Positions 1-12,200 of a stretch of 64,000 nt of DNA are shown piece by piece. A program made the translations under genes and the position numbers. This DNA is from Manis javanica. Its lineage: Eukaryota; Chordata; Mammalia; Pholidota; Manidae. Numbering within the stretch: position 1 is the stretch's first letter; every line of letters begins with the position of its first letter. The stretch covers positions 32,321,759 through 32,385,758 of the forward strand of contig NC_133168.1 in the NCBI RefSeq assembly GCF_040802235.1. Direction: 5' to 3'. Under the pieces are notes generated by a model. That model ran no database searches. It saw only the letters and a program-made list of their open reading frames with translations, and was not told the origin of the DNA.

Positions 1-2936
1 TTTATGGTTTCATGACTTACATTCAGGTCTTTGATCCATTCTGAATTTACTTTTCTGTATGGGGTTAGACAGTGATCCAGTTTCATTCTCTTACATGTAG
101 TTGTCCAGTTTTGCCAGCACCATCTATTGAAGAGACTGTCATTTCCCCATTGTATGTTCATGGTTCCTCTATCAAATATTAATTGACCATATATGTTTGG
201 GTTAATGTCTGGAGTCTCTAATCTATTCCACTGGGCTGTGGCTCTGTTCTTGTGCCAGTACCAAATTGTCTTGATTACTGTGGCTTTGTAGTAGAGCTTG
301 AAGTTGGGAAGCAAGATGCCCCCAGTTTATTTTTTCGTCTCAGGATTGCTTTGGCTATTCGGGGTCTTTGGTGTTTCCATATGAATTCTTGAACTATTTG
401 TTCCAGTTCATTGAAGAATGCTGTTGGTAATTTGATAGGAATTGCATTGAATATGTAGATTGCTATAGGCATTATGGCCATTTTGACAATACTAATTCTT
501 TCTAGCCAAGAGCATGGGATGACTTTCAATTTGTTAGTGTCCTTTTTATTTTCTGTTAAGAGGGTCTTGTAGTTTTCAGGGTATAGGTCTTTCACTTACT
601 TGGTTAGGTTTATTCCTATTTATCTTATTCTTTTTAATGCAATTATGAATGGAATTGTTTTCCTGATTTCTCTCTCTCTCTGCTAGCTCATTGTTACTGT
701 ATAGGAAAGCAACAGATTTCTGTGTGTTAACTTTGTATCCTGCAACTTTGCTGAATTCAGATACTAGTTCAAGTTTTGGAGTGGATTCTTTAGGGTTTTT
801 TATGTACAATATCATGTCATCTGCAGATAGTGACAGTTTGGCTTCTTCTTTACCAATATGGATTCCTTGTATTTCTTTGTTTTGTCTGATTGCCATGGCT
901 AGAACCCCTTGTACTATGGTGAATAACAGTGGGAGAGTGGGCATCCCTGTCTTGTTCCCAATCTTAGAGGAAAAGCTTTCACTTTTTCGCTGTTAAGTAT
1001 GATGGTGGCAGTGGGTGTATCATATATGGCCTTTATTATGTTGAGGTACTTGACCTTTAAACCCATTTTGTTGAGAGTTTTTATCAGGAGTGGATATTGA
1101 ATTTTGTTGAATGCTTTTTCAGCATGTACAGAGATGATCATGTGGTTTTTGTCCTTTTTATTTATGTGGTAGATGATGTTGATGGATTTTCGAATGTTGT
1201 ACCATCCTTGCATCCCTGAGATGAATCCCACTTGGTCATGGTGTATGATCCTCTTGATGTATTTTTGAATTCGGTTTGCTAATATTTTGTTGAGTATTTT
1301 TGCATTTATGTTCATCAGGGACATTGGTCTGTAATTTTCTTTTTTGTGTGTGGTGTCTTTGCCTGGTTTTGGTATTAGAGTTATGCCGGCTTCATAGAAT
1401 GAGTTTGGAAGTATTCCCTCCTCTTCTGTTTTTGGAAAACTTTAAGGAGAATGGGTATTATGTCTTCTCTGTATGTCTGATAAAATTCCACAGTAAATCC
1501 ATCTGACCCAGTGGTTTTGCTCTTGGGTAGTTTTATGATTACCTCTTCAATTTCATTGCTTGTAATTGGTCTGTTTAGATTTTCTGTTTCTTCCTTGGTC
1601 ATTCTTGGAAGGTTGTATTTTTCTCGGGAGTTGTCCATTTCTTCTAGGTTTTCCAGCTTGTTAGTATATAGATTTTCATAGTATTCTCCAATGACTCTTT
1701 GTATTTCTGTAGGGCCTTCATGAATTTTCCTTTCTTGTTTCTGATTCTGTTGATGTGTGTAGGTTCTCTTTTTCTCTTAATATGTCTGGCTAGGGGCTAA
1801 CCTATTTTGTTTATTTTCTCAAACAAACAGCTCTTGGCTTCATTGATTTTTTCTATTGTGTTATTCTTCTCAATTTTATTTATTTTTTGTCGGATCTTTA
1901 TTATGTCAGTCCTTCTGCTGACTTTGGGCCTCATTTTTTCTTCTTTTTCCAATTTCAGTAATTGTGACTTTAGACTATTTATTTGGGATTGTTCTTCCTT
2001 CTTTAAGTATGCCTGGATTGCTATATACTTTCCTTTTGGTACTGCCTGCACTGCATCCCACAGTAGTTGGGGCTTTGTGCTTTTGTTGTCACTTGTTTCC
2101 GTATATTGCTTGATCTCTATTTTAATTTGGTTGTTGATCCATCCATTATTTAGGATCATGTTGTTAAGCCTCCATGTGTTTGTGATCCTTTCTGTTTTCT
2201 TTGTACAATTTATTTTTAGTTTTATTCTTTTGTTGTCTGAAAAGTTGGTTGGTAGAATTTCAATCTTTTTTAATTTTCTGAGGCTCTTTTTGTGACCTAG
2301 TATGTGGTCTATTCTGGAAAATGTTCCATGTGCACTTGAGAAGAATGTGTATCTTGGTGCTTTGGGGTGTAGAGTTCTATAGATGTCTATTAGGTCCATC
2401 TGTTCTAGTGTGTTGTTCAGTGCCTCTGTGTCCGTACTTATTTTCTGTCTGGTGGATCTGTCCTTTGGAGTGAGTGGTGTGTTGAAGTCTCCTAAAATGA
2501 ATGCATTGCATTCTATTTCCTCCTTTACTTCTGTTAGTATTTGTTTCACATATCTTGGTGCTCCTGTATTGGGTGCATATATATTTACAATGGTTACATC
2601 CTGTTTTTGGACTGAGCCCTTTATCATTATGTAATGTCCTTCTTTATCTCTTGTTACTTTTTTTGTTTTGAAGTCTATTTTGTCTGATACTAGTACTGCA
2701 ACACCTGTTTTTTTTGTCCTTGTTGTTTGCATGAAATATCTTTTTCCATCCCTTGACTTTTAGTCTGTGTATATCTTTGGGTTTCAGGTGAGTCTCTTTT
2801 AAGCAGCATATAGATGGTCTTGCTCTTTTATCCATTCTATTACTCTGTGTCTTTTGATTTGTGCTTTCAGTCCATTTACATTTAGGGTAATTATTGAAAG
2901 ATACGTACTTATTGCCATTGCAGGCTTTAGATTCAT
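1..2936 (-). pseudogene. L1 ORF2 relic: endonuclease and reverse transcriptase, partial
   Basis: ORF2 of L1 nicks the genomic target and reverse-transcribes L1 RNA. The reading frame appears to start at an ATG at 2936 (a second one is at 2918), followed by the endonuclease N-terminal motif TLNVNGL. The frame then breaks near 2835 and again near 2700. Endonuclease landmarks are visible in pieces: CLKETHL (metal-binding Glu), IVNIYAPN, ILGDFN and SRIDHILG (catalytic Asp/His). The reverse transcriptase part (about 1640-575) includes [20 protein letters not shown] and the catalytic box, which reads LSADDMILY where active L1 elements have FADD. More stops and shifts occur near 1380, 914 and 576. 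The C-terminal cysteine-rich end is outside the window. Confidence 0.95.
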
Positions 2937-3225
2937 GGTTTCCAAAGGTTCAAGGGTTGCTTCTTTACTATTAACTGTCTAACTTAACCACTTACTAAGC
3001 TATTATATACACAGTCTGCTGATTATTTCTCTCCCTTCTTATTCCTCCTCCTCCATTCTTTATATGTTAGGTGTTTTATTCTGTGCTGTTTTGTGTTTCC
3101 TTTGCCTGCTTTTGTGAGTAGTTGATTTTGGTTTTTGCCTTTAGTTAGTGCTTGATTGGTCTGCTTTCTTTGCTGTGATCTTGTTTCTTCTGGTGACATC
3201 TATTTAGTCTTAGGAGTGCTTCCAT
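2937..3225 (-). other. L1 inter-ORF spacer
   Basis: This A-rich (minus strand) stretch joins ORF1 and ORF2. At about 290 bp it is longer than the short linker of human L1. No open frame of note is visible. Confidence 0.7.
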
Positions 3226-4079
3226 CTAGATCACACCCTTTAAAATATCCTGTAGAGGTGGTTTGTGGGAGGCAAATTCCCTCAATTGTTGCTTGTCTGG
3301 GAATTGTTTAATCCCTCCTTCATATTTAAATGGTAATCATGCTGGATACAGTATCCTTGGTTCAATGCCCTTCTGTTTCATTGCATTAAATATATCATGA
3401 CATTCTCTTCTGGCCTGTCAAGGTGTCTGTTGAGAAGTCTGATGATAGCCTGATGGGTTTTCCTTTGTAGGTGACCTTTTTTCTCTCTCTGACTGCCTTT
3501 AATATTCTGTCCTTGTCCTTGATTATTGCTGTTTTAATTATTATGTGTCTTTGTGTGTCTTCCTTGGATCCCTTGTTTTGGGAGTTCTGTTGGCTTCCGT
3601 GGTCTGAGAGACTATTTCCTCCCCCAGTTTGGGGAAGTTTTCAGCAATTATTTCTTCAGAGACACTTTATATCCCCTTTTCTCTCTCTTCTTCTTCTGGT
3701 ACCCCTATAATGTGAATATTTTTCTGCTTGGTCACACAGTTCTTTCATTCCTGGAGGTCCTTTTATCTCTCTCTGCCTCAGCTTCTCTGTGTTCCTGTTC
3801 TCTGATTACTATTCCATTAACAGCCTCTTGCACCTCACCAAGTCTACTCTTAAGTCCTTCCAGAGATTGTTTTATTTCTGTATTCTCCCTCCTAACTTGA
3901 TACTTTAGCTCTTGCGTATTTCTTTGAAGGTCCATCAGCATAGTTATGACCTTTATTTTGAATACTTTTTCAGGAAGATTGGTTAAATTTATCTCCCTAG
4001 TCTCCCTCTTGGGGGTTGTCTGGGTAATTCTGAACTGGATCAAATTCTTCTGCCTTTTCATCATGATAGAGGTAGTCAT
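3226..4079 (-). pseudogene. L1 ORF1 relic: coiled-coil RNA-binding protein
   Basis: ORF1p normally trimerises through an N-terminal coiled coil and coats L1 RNA. An ATG at 4079 opens a frame of 115 codons, rich in Glu, Lys, Arg and Leu with heptad-like spacing (for example ENTEIKQSLEGLKSRLGEVQ), as expected for the coiled coil. The frame stops at 3732. The C-terminal domain continues in other frames, with IRLSSDFST around 3430 and KYEGGIKQFPDKQQLREF ending at a TAG at 3226-3228. The span corresponds to about 285 codons, shorter than the roughly 338 of human ORF1p, so small deletions are likely. It is not translatable as one protein. Confidence 0.85.
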
Positions 4080-5009
4080 AAGCAGAACAATGTCCCTTCA
4101 TGCACCTTGTCCTTCTCTGCTGCCTGTGCCAGTTACCTGTACATGGGGAGCAGCCTCCAGTTTTATTTCCTTAGCCACCATTGGTGGGGCAGCCATTGGG
4201 GCGACCCAGAGCCTGATGAGGAGTGGCAGTCATGCCAGGTGTGCTCTCCTGCGAGAAGGGCAACTTTTTGTGCCCTGTCCTTGCTTCCTCTGTCTGTGCT
4301 GGGCTGCTGCACATCAGCAGGGCCTCTGAGTCTGGCCTGCACAGCTATGGAGGAGGCTCTGGGTGGCTGCTGTGGGCTTGGCTGTTCTCAAACTGCTCCC
4401 CTGCTATGGCAGGGCTGTGCTAGAGGGGAGATGAAAGGGAGGCTGTTTATCACCATGAGGGGCTTCAGAGCTGTGCTATTGCCCGGGGGGTTAGGGTGCC
4501 TGGAATTCCCCGGGATTCCCAGCTGCTAGGCTGTGTGTGCTGGGATGCTTCCGTCCAGTTGTGAGGCGCCTGTTCCTTTAAGACTTCAAAAAGCACTTGC
4601 TTTTCTTTTGTCCCAGGGGCACCAGCTGTGGGGACCTGCTCACAGATATTACTGTTCCATTTACCTACTATCCAGCACACCATGCAATGTGTGTCTGCTC
4701 CTGGTGCGGGTGACTAGGGCTGGGTATTTAGTAGTTCTGGGCTCCCACTCCCTCCCTGCTCTGACTCCTCTTCTCCTGCTGGTGGGCTGGGGTTGGAGGA
4801 GCATTCGGTTCCCACCGGGCCGCTGCATGTATTTTACCCCCTTCGTGAGGTGTTGAGTTCTCGCAGATGTAGATGTAGCCTGACTGTTGTACTGTATCTT
4901 CTGGCCTCTCTTTTAGGAATAGTTCTATTTGTTGTATTTTCAAAAATATATATGGTTTTGGGAGATTCCTGCTTCCCTACTGACACCACCATCTTGGCTC
5001 CTCCCCTGA
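4080..5009 (-). promoter_or_regulatory. L1 5'UTR with internal promoter region
   Basis: This roughly 930-bp segment lies between the ORF1 start and the 5' terminus. It is clearly richer in G+C and CpG than its surroundings, which is typical of an L1 internal RNA polymerase II promoter. The very 5' end (minus strand, about 5009-4985) carries GAGGAGCCAAGATGG. The core CAAGATGG matches the YY1-type site found near the start of L1 elements. Several open frames on the plus strand here are by-products of base composition and show no recognisable protein. Confidence 0.75.
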
Positions 5010-7004
5010 AGAGGCAGTTTTACAAAAGGTTATTTTTCTTTGGACTTTCATGTTTGGTGTTGGTTTCTAGAGAAATCAAGGGGAAAGGACCATCATTTGC
5101 TATGGTTTCACTGCACTGCCCATTGTCTTTTAAAGGTACCCTCGTGAGATAAGCAACCCCATCTGTAACTCAAAGTGGAATGGGAAAGGACCTCATTGCC
5201 ACTCAGGGGAAGAGGACAGAGAAATTAAAGCACCTTAGTTTCTTCTCCACTACCTTCCTTGACCTTTTGTCCTCATAGAAAAGGCTAAATATTAATTGAT
5301 CCCTATTAGAGAACTTTTTATTGGCTCTAGTAGTTACTATTCCAAATCAGAAAAATCTGTGTGAACAGGTAAATTTTTTTCTGGATATTTCATTTCAAAA
5401 GGGGATTGCTAAAAATGCAAGTAAATGTAATTGTTCCAGGTTCAGATTTACTCATATGATTGGTTAAAATATGTTGCTAGTGTGAACTTTTTGTAGGTCC
5501 ATTTTCATATGACCATGTTACCTTTGCATAAATAAATGTTCCTTGCACTTTTGCTAGTTGTCTCACAAATGTGTGCTATCATTCCTGAAATCATTAGGCA
5601 CATGAATTGAGGAAAATTCATCTTCACTATCAGAAAATCAATTCAAAGCACACATCCTATTTTAAAGATATATGTGATAAGTTGTATTATGTTAGGAAAA
5701 CAATTAAAGCATCAGCTTAGATATCATTTCTCACTTTTTTACTTTCCATCATCCTAGAAATTACATAAATACCTAAAGCTGCATCCAGGAAATTGTGAAC
5801 CTTAACATCTCCAATTTAGTAATAATGCCATGCAGTACACATGTTTAGGTTTAAGTGTAGCAATGGTATGTTTCTTCCAGCTGGTATGTATGAACTTCAA
5901 AGTACTTGGCTCTTGACTGATGAAGATTCCATGTCTTTATTGATTTGGTTTCTAGAAAACTAGGGGATTTGCTTTTTTCTATGAGCTTGTGGCATTTGAG
6001 AAACACATGTGTAAAAGACTCACAAAATTTATATGCTCATGCACGTGGGGCACTTTTATTGATCTCACATGAGGAAGTAGAATCTCCAGGTCATTTTTTT
6101 TTCCTATGGAATAAGTCAAACTGTAACTCTTTCATTTGCTTCCTATAACATGGTAGAGACTAAAATAAAATATTTGTTTTTAAAACCAGATGGAAAATTG
6201 TGGTGGCTAGATAATACAATGTCTTCTAAGAACATTCAAAGAATATAGCAAGATCCTGCCTTCTATTTTTTTTAATATTTTTACAAAGAAAGGAAATTAT
6301 TATTGAGGGATTAGGATTACTGTGTATCTTTTTTTCATATTCCTTTTTGCAAAGGAAAAAGAAAAACGTTGCCTAAGGCAGGACTGTATGGTGCTAAATG
6401 TTGGTTGCTAAAGGCCCACAGTGAGGTCTAAACAGAGCTCAAGATGAAATAAATGTCTAAACATGAGGCAAGAACAGTTTCTTTCACCACTGCAATGTTT
6501 CTCACATATTAATTTGAGCACTGGAGTTCTCTTCTTCATTTTTGGTTTCTGTCTTTATAAAAATAAAAACCCTCACTATAATGACAGGAGTAATTTCTGA
6601 AGCCACTAATGTGTTTTTCAGAGTCAGCACAGGTCAGCTTCATTGGCATTGTCTCCTTCATCGTGTGTGTTTCAGCACTTTTTACCCTAAAGCTGAAGAC
6701 TTCAATATTTTTTAACTCTTTCAACATACAGAGTGAAAGTTTCATCATACATCAATTTGCTACTTGTTTTTAGACAGCTGTATTTTGCAATATAGGATAG
6801 AGTCTCAACTAAGAAGGTAACTGTTGTCTTTTCAGGAGTCCAACCATTAAAGTCAACAATACCTTTTGGCATCTTAACCTTTTTGAGTTTATATTATGAC
6901 TCATGGTGCTTTGGTAGACATATTCATTCATGTTTTCCAAAGGAAAACTGATTAATATACACTGGATCTTTCATTGGAAATCATTAGGGCATCTGTAGCA
7001 TTGA
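5010..7004. other. Non-coding A+T-rich sequence, nothing recognised
   Basis: I see no gene, recognisable repeat or long open frame with coding character here. Short open frames (for example 5945-6148 plus and 6536-6748 minus) have no motif and look like chance. Confidence 0.5.
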
Positions 7005-7215
7005 TGACAAATAATAATAGCCAACATTCACTGAGAGCTTACTATGTACCTGGTACTTTGTGCTTTATATGAATTTACAGTTTTTATCTACTCTTTTTGT
7101 TAGGTACTCATAATATCCATGAGGAAACTGAGACACAAATACTTTAGTTAAATAACTTACTTAATGTCACTGAGTTGGTAAAATAGCAGAGACAGATTTT
7201 GAAGCTAGAAAATCG
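7005..7215 (-). repeat. MIR SINE, old copy
   Basis: The sequence follows the reverse complement of the MIR consensus. It runs from 'gagcttactatgtacctggtac', through 'gaggaaactgagacacaaa', to a run ending in 'gcagagacagattttgaa'. MIR is a tRNA-derived SINE that spread before placental orders split. The copy is diverged and inactive. Confidence 0.8.
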
Positions 7216-7541
7216 TGCTTTAGAGCTGTAACCCGTAACAGAGACCCCATGGACACATCGGGATCCACTGCTTTCATCAGTACACCATCTGTGGGTGATC
7301 CCAGCTTTGTCAGGTGATGGAAGGCCTATCAAAGCCACCCCAGTGCAGTGGTTGACAGACAATGTTTTGGGAGAGGATACAATCTATACCAACCCAGTGA
7401 CCTATATGGTGGTGTTTCTCACATAGGTCAAATACAGAGATCTAGGAGGAATAGGAGTGTGGCACTTTTCACACCAGGAAAAGTGGCTCCTAGAAAATTT
7501 TCAGCTGATCATGCCAAGATAATAGGCTCTGAGAGATTACA

Positions 7542-7727
7542 ATTGTGCTGATCAATATGGAATAGCCACATGTGGCTATTAAATTTATTTTAATAAAATT
7601 AAATACAATATAAAAACTTAGTTCTTCAAACACATTTCAAATGCTCAATAGCCACATATGGCTAGTGGTTAGTTGGATAGTGAAGACAAGCTTCTGTCAT
7701 CATGGAAATTTCTATTATACAGCACTA
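7542..7727 (+). mobile_element. hAT-Charlie group non-autonomous DNA transposon
   Basis: The palindromic signature 'tagccacatgtggcta' near the left end and 'atagccacatatggctagtgg' near the right are hallmarks of the short hAT-Charlie elements with ATAGCCACATGTGGCTA cores. The ends are diverged inverted repeats (left 'tgtgctgatcaata', right 'tattatacagcac'). The element has no transposase. The exact subfamily needs a library search. Confidence 0.75.
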
Positions 7728-9854
7728 GTTCCAGGCCTAACGGTGGAAGGCACACAGAAAATAGCAGACACCAGTGTTCAGAGGCAGCCACCCCAGGAGC
7801 AGCATTCTGACCAGCACCCAGCTGTAGCTGTACCCCAGCTTCTCCCACAGCCTGACCTCTTCAGACCACCATTTTCTAAACCTCGTGTGGGAGCCACTTG
7901 ACTTTCTTCTAACAAATTTCTTTCCTGTATAAGTTAGCCAAGTTATTTTTTATTAGTTTCAAAAAGAACCTCTCCTCATAGAAGCTCTTACATTTCCTAA
8001 AACTGAAAAACACACACTTTATGAAATTATGACACTGCATTGTTACATATTAACATAATTGTTCTTGAGTCTCACAGGATAATTATCTAGGGAAAAAAAG
8101 CAGGTTTGGGGGCAGAAATATTTGGCATAAGATTGACATGAAGGTAAATATTTTTCTGTCCCTTGACCTAGTGAATTCTGGGTCCAAAGACACTGTGGGG
8201 GTGAACTGAGTCTTCCATGAGGAAGAAAACTAGGGTCTCTGTCGTGTGTGCCTTGTGAGAGCCCCATGGCCTCTAGGTGTCAAGGGTGACCATATCTAAC
8301 AGCATATAATCCCAAATCTTTGATAAATCTTGATAAAAGTTACAGCCTATGCTATCAAGAATTATGTGAAAATTTTCTTCTACACTTGGGATGGATAGTC
8401 AAAGGAAGAATGGTAGTTCCAAGGGAGTACCCATCAAATGGCCAGCTGGTCTGGCAGAGTGGCCAGTGTGTAAGGACTACCTGGGTTCAAGCCAGTAACA
8501 TGGTGGATTGATAAGAGGGCCAGAGTGAAGAACTGGACTGGATCTGTGTGAGCACAGGAGAAACAAATTGAAAAATACCTGAGGAGTGCTCTAAAAAGAC
8601 TATTTCTTAAAAGGGTGCATAAGGACACAAAGTATCATAATATGGGTTTTAATGGAAACATAATCTTAGAAATTTTCAAAGGCTGAGAAAGTGAATGCCA
8701 TTTGAATTATATAAGGAAGGAAGAACATTTTTTGCTATCAGATGCATTCAACAATAGGATGGGCTGCCTGGTGCACTAATAAGGTACTTGTCACTGGAAG
8801 GAATTGGCTAGATTGAATGGGCAACTGTCAACCAGGCTGTGGAAAAGATTCTTGTACAGGTAGGATTTCGAAAGTTTCCTCTCACCTAATGGCTTTGTGA
8901 ACCTATGATTCTAAATGGAATAGCCCTTAAAACTCATGTGATTTCAGATTGCAGAGGCAGCAAATTTTTCCTTAAAACCCAGGGAAAACCAAGAAAATCC
9001 ATTAAAATACTTGAAATTTTGTGGCTGGACTCTCCAGTTCAATTCTTAATGCCAGGTTCTTACCATGTCCTTTCTGTTTCCTTCTCATGTAAAATAAACT
9101 GTGCTCTTGAGTTAGGTGGAAGCTACTAAAGTATTTTAGGGGAAAGCTAAGTGATTCTTAATACTATTAGAATTTTAATCAGAATATGGTGAACAAATCT
9201 TGGGGTATTTGTACAAAGATTAAAACATTTTTGTGTAGAAAATCAATCATATAAATTGTTCTGATTTCTTCAGAGTTCTGCATATTCTTTTCCAAGAACA
9301 TCTCAGTCAGGGCTGAGCAACTTAGGGAAATAGAATTATAGCTGGGGTTTCCAGTATATTCACATATGCAACCAAGTCTGTGGATATGCTTGGAATCTGT
9401 TCCTGGCCCAGGATCAGTTACATACATACACTCCTCATAAACTCATACCACATTTTCATTCTGTCTGTTTCCAAGAGTAATTCTTCACAAATGCTGGAAG
9501 ATTGGTTTATGTTTTACTCATTTATTAATGACCCACATAATCCATAATTTTTTATGCCTTTGGAGACTTCAGATCCAGCTTAAACTCTGCCTGTTTTGCA
9601 TTTCACATTTGGTTTCTCTTTATGGCACCCCCTTTCCCAGCATATACTATACTCTAATGAAATATCAAGATAAACACTCCAAATTTCACCAATTTTTTCC
9701 ATAACTTCATTCGGCAAACATTTGTTTTACAATCCCCTTGTTTATATATATATATATATAATTTGCCAAAATTACCATGTGTGATAGTTTCATTGTTTGA
9801 TTATTGTACATATTTCTACTTCTATTTGTATGTGTCCCTATTTTTTATGAATTT
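7728..9854. other. Non-coding sequence, nothing recognised with confidence
   Basis: No gene is seen. A short stretch around 8440-8510 has a MIR-like 'acctgggttcaagcc' but is too weak to call. Open frames here are 60-90 codons and lack domains. Confidence 0.5.
9744..9760. repeat. (TA)n microsatellite
   Basis: A short perfect TA dinucleotide run, 'tatatatatatatata', is flanked by A+T-rich sequence. Confidence 0.85.
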
Positions 9855-9970
9855 TGTATTTGTCTCCATGAGTAGATTATAAACTCTTGGAAGGCAAAGT
9901 TAATAATCCCTATATAGCAAGCATAACAATGTCTGGAACATACCAGATATGTAATAGTAGTTTCTGATTT
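9855..9970 (+). repeat. L2 LINE 3' end fragment
   Basis: The sequence 'gtagattataaactcttggaaggcaaag' followed by 'caatgtctggaacatacca' matches the plus-strand L2 3' end pattern (gtgagctccttgagggcaggga...agtgcctggcacata). The copy is short and diverged. Confidence 0.65.
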
Positions 9971-10032
9971 TTTAACTGAATATTTTTATATATTAAACAT
10001 CGCAAAAGTCAACAGAAGGAAAGCATCAATGA

Positions 10033-10275
10033 GCAATAATATTAGCTAGCATCTGTTAAGTCTGTGCCAGTCACTTTTAAGTGCTTTGCATGTGTTAATA
10101 TATTTAATCCTTACAATTAGCCTTTGATATGGGTATCACTATTTTATTATTTCCCCCTTACTGATGAGAAAATTGAGGCATGAAAAGTTAAATATTTGAC
10201 CCGGGGTCACACAAGTAGGTGGTAAAGTGAAACTGAACCCAGACCATCTGGCTCCAAAGGTGTATGCACCTCTAA
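10033..10275 (-). repeat. MIR SINE, near full length
   Basis: Most of the reverse-complement MIR consensus can be followed. It includes 'agtgctttgcatgtgttaa', 'tactgatgagaaaattgagg', 'gggtcacacaagtaggtgg' and 'cccagaccatctggctcc'. It is one of the best preserved MIR copies in the window. Confidence 0.9.
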
Positions 10276-10769
10276 AGATGAAGAGAAAGTTGAAAGACTT
10301 GAAAAATGCAATTTTTTCTTTTCTTCTTATAATTCTTTCTTGCTTTATTTTTATAAAGTATTCCATCTGGAGGATTAGATAATTGAAGCTGGCAAGGAAA
10401 TGGAGTCAGTCCTTCCTCTTGGTAGTCTTTCCACCCCAAACAAATTAGTGTCCCCTCCCCTGGTCTACAGGCAGACCACTCAACAGAGAGCAGCACAGCA
10501 ATTGCCCTGAGAACAGTATTAAAGACAGGGAAAGAGCACAGGCTGTGAGCTCTATTTACTGTACCTGAGAGGACATAATTCACATCCCATAAAAATAGGC
10601 ACAAATTCCCTCCAAACATCTCTCCTTGGTGGCTATTCAGTGATAAAAATCTTGTCTCAAAACTTTAGGGTCGCCTTATATTTCTGCCTCACTCTTACAT
10701 AATATTACACCAAGATCGCAGATCAGTCCAGCCCTTCTTCCATATGCAGTTCTGTATATATCTGAGACA

Positions 10770-11055
10770 TGCTCATTCAGTCACTCATCCCCTTCAACAA
10801 ACCATTATTTGAGCAGTTTATGCCAGACATGCTACAAAGACAAATAAGACAAAATGCCTGCCCTCATGGAACTCAGTGTAATCAAAAGGTAGATAATCCA
10901 CATACAATTGCATAGGGAGGGGAAAATGAGACCTTTTTTATACAAGTAAAATATGCCCAGTTCCTGCAAACATTCATATATTCAGTAAAACACCTATTCA
11001 TTCAGCAAACACCTATTAAGACTATAATATGTGCTTGGTGCTGTGAGATTTGTAA
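10770..11055 (-). repeat. L2 LINE 3' end, minus strand, possibly two pieces
   Basis: The sequence 'cctgccctcatggaactcagtgt' follows a diverged 'caacaaaccattatttgagcagttta'. This matches the reverse complement of the L2 3' end (aacatttattgagcacctac...tgccctcatggagctta). A second start-like piece, 'attcagcaaacacctattaag', sits at about 11002, suggesting a second fragment or an internal duplication. Confidence 0.75.
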
Positions 11056-11059
11056 TTAT

Positions 11060-12200
11060 CTTTTGTAAAATATGTCCTGGAACTGAACGTAGCATCCCAG
11101 ACATGCTTGGCCATCATGAGGAAGCACAGGACTGTTAGTCTCCCTGGCTACAAACCCAAAGGACTGTTTATATTGAACTCTGTTTTATATTGTTCCATCA
11201 TCCTATAATGGGAGATATTATGAAAAATGCCTATAAAGCCTATCCCCAGAATGACTGTGGGCATATTTGCATAAAGGACTTTTCTGGGGATTCCTGAAAT
11301 TTCTCTCTAGTTGCACATCAAGAATAGTTATGTTTCTTACAGGTATCTGGTTTGTTTTGACATCATGGACATTGTGACAATGGCAAATGATTCTTATCCT
11401 AACTAGCTACTAGAATAGATAAATCATTCTTTAGGAACCCCTTTTCTCTATACCTTATTCAACTACCTCTACTGGTCCACCCAAGCATGTGATAAGGACT
11501 TCACCGTATCAGGCATTTTTTGTGCATAGCTCCTCATTGTTTTGTGTTGATTTTCCCTTTGCTTCAGTTTTTATTTAATTTTCACTTATTTTATCTTCTT
11601 ATAATATAAACATCTTCATGAATTACTTGTATTTTGTTAAAAGCAATATGTGGAGGAGTTATAATTAACTTGACATCTAGTAAACTAGATGGTAGATAGA
11701 TGGCAATGACAGAGAGAAAAAGATACAGCAAGCAGATAGCTATGTCCTTAAATATTCCTTGAATTTGATACTATGTTCCTATCACTGCTGACTAAAGTTT
11801 CACCTGTTTATAGTTTTTGTAGTTTCTAGCCATTACTTAAGTGTGATCCTAGCATTAAGTCACTATAAACTTACACTGAATTAAGTCTCTTTGGTTTTTC
11901 CTCCAGCATGCCTTAGTAAACTCTTTTCTCTCCAGCCCCATTCCACTGTCCTTGTCCACATCCTACAGTTGCGCTAAGGCAGTGACGTTCTCGAATATCC
12001 CTGTAACAAATTCAGACTGGGGTTTCTGCTCTATTTACAGTGACTTCTACATTAACTGGCTCTAAGCTATACCCTCTCTTTCCCTGGGGGAAATGGGCCC
12101 CATCCTCCATTCTGTTGGACATGTGTTCTGAATACTAGCTACCAATTTCTTGCTTGACCTTACCTCCATGGCCATGGTATTTGACTAGCAGTTCTATAAC
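11060..12200. other. Non-coding sequence, nothing recognised
   Basis: Moderately A+T-rich sequence with no open frame of coding character and no repeat I could name. Confidence 0.5.

Larger units (their letters stand above)
1..5009 (-). mobile_element. LINE-1 retrotransposon, near full length, 3' end beyond the window
   Basis: Read on the minus strand, this is a LINE-1 in normal order: 5'UTR (about 5009-4080), ORF1 (4079-3226), spacer (3225-2937) and ORF2 (from about 2936 to the window edge). The 5' terminus is the L1-type run GGGGAGGAGCCAAGATGG ending near 5009. Position 1 aligns with 29893 of the second L1 in this window, and 1987 aligns with 31880, so the two are colinear with almost no net length change. 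By that comparison roughly 1.24 kb of its 3' end lies left of the window, giving a total near 6.2 kb. Both ORFs carry frameshifts and stops, so the copy is dead. The target-site duplication cannot be tested because the 3' flank is missing. Confidence 0.95.

Noticed and set aside
691..4856. Plus-strand open frames inside the L1 (for example 1807-2295, 3471-3900, 4107-4529)
   Set aside because: They are antisense shadows of the L1 ORFs or GC-rich 5'UTR. Hydrophobic runs come from complementing A-rich coding sequence.
4100..4900. CpG island of a host gene
   Set aside because: The G+C-rich block coincides exactly with the L1 5'UTR.
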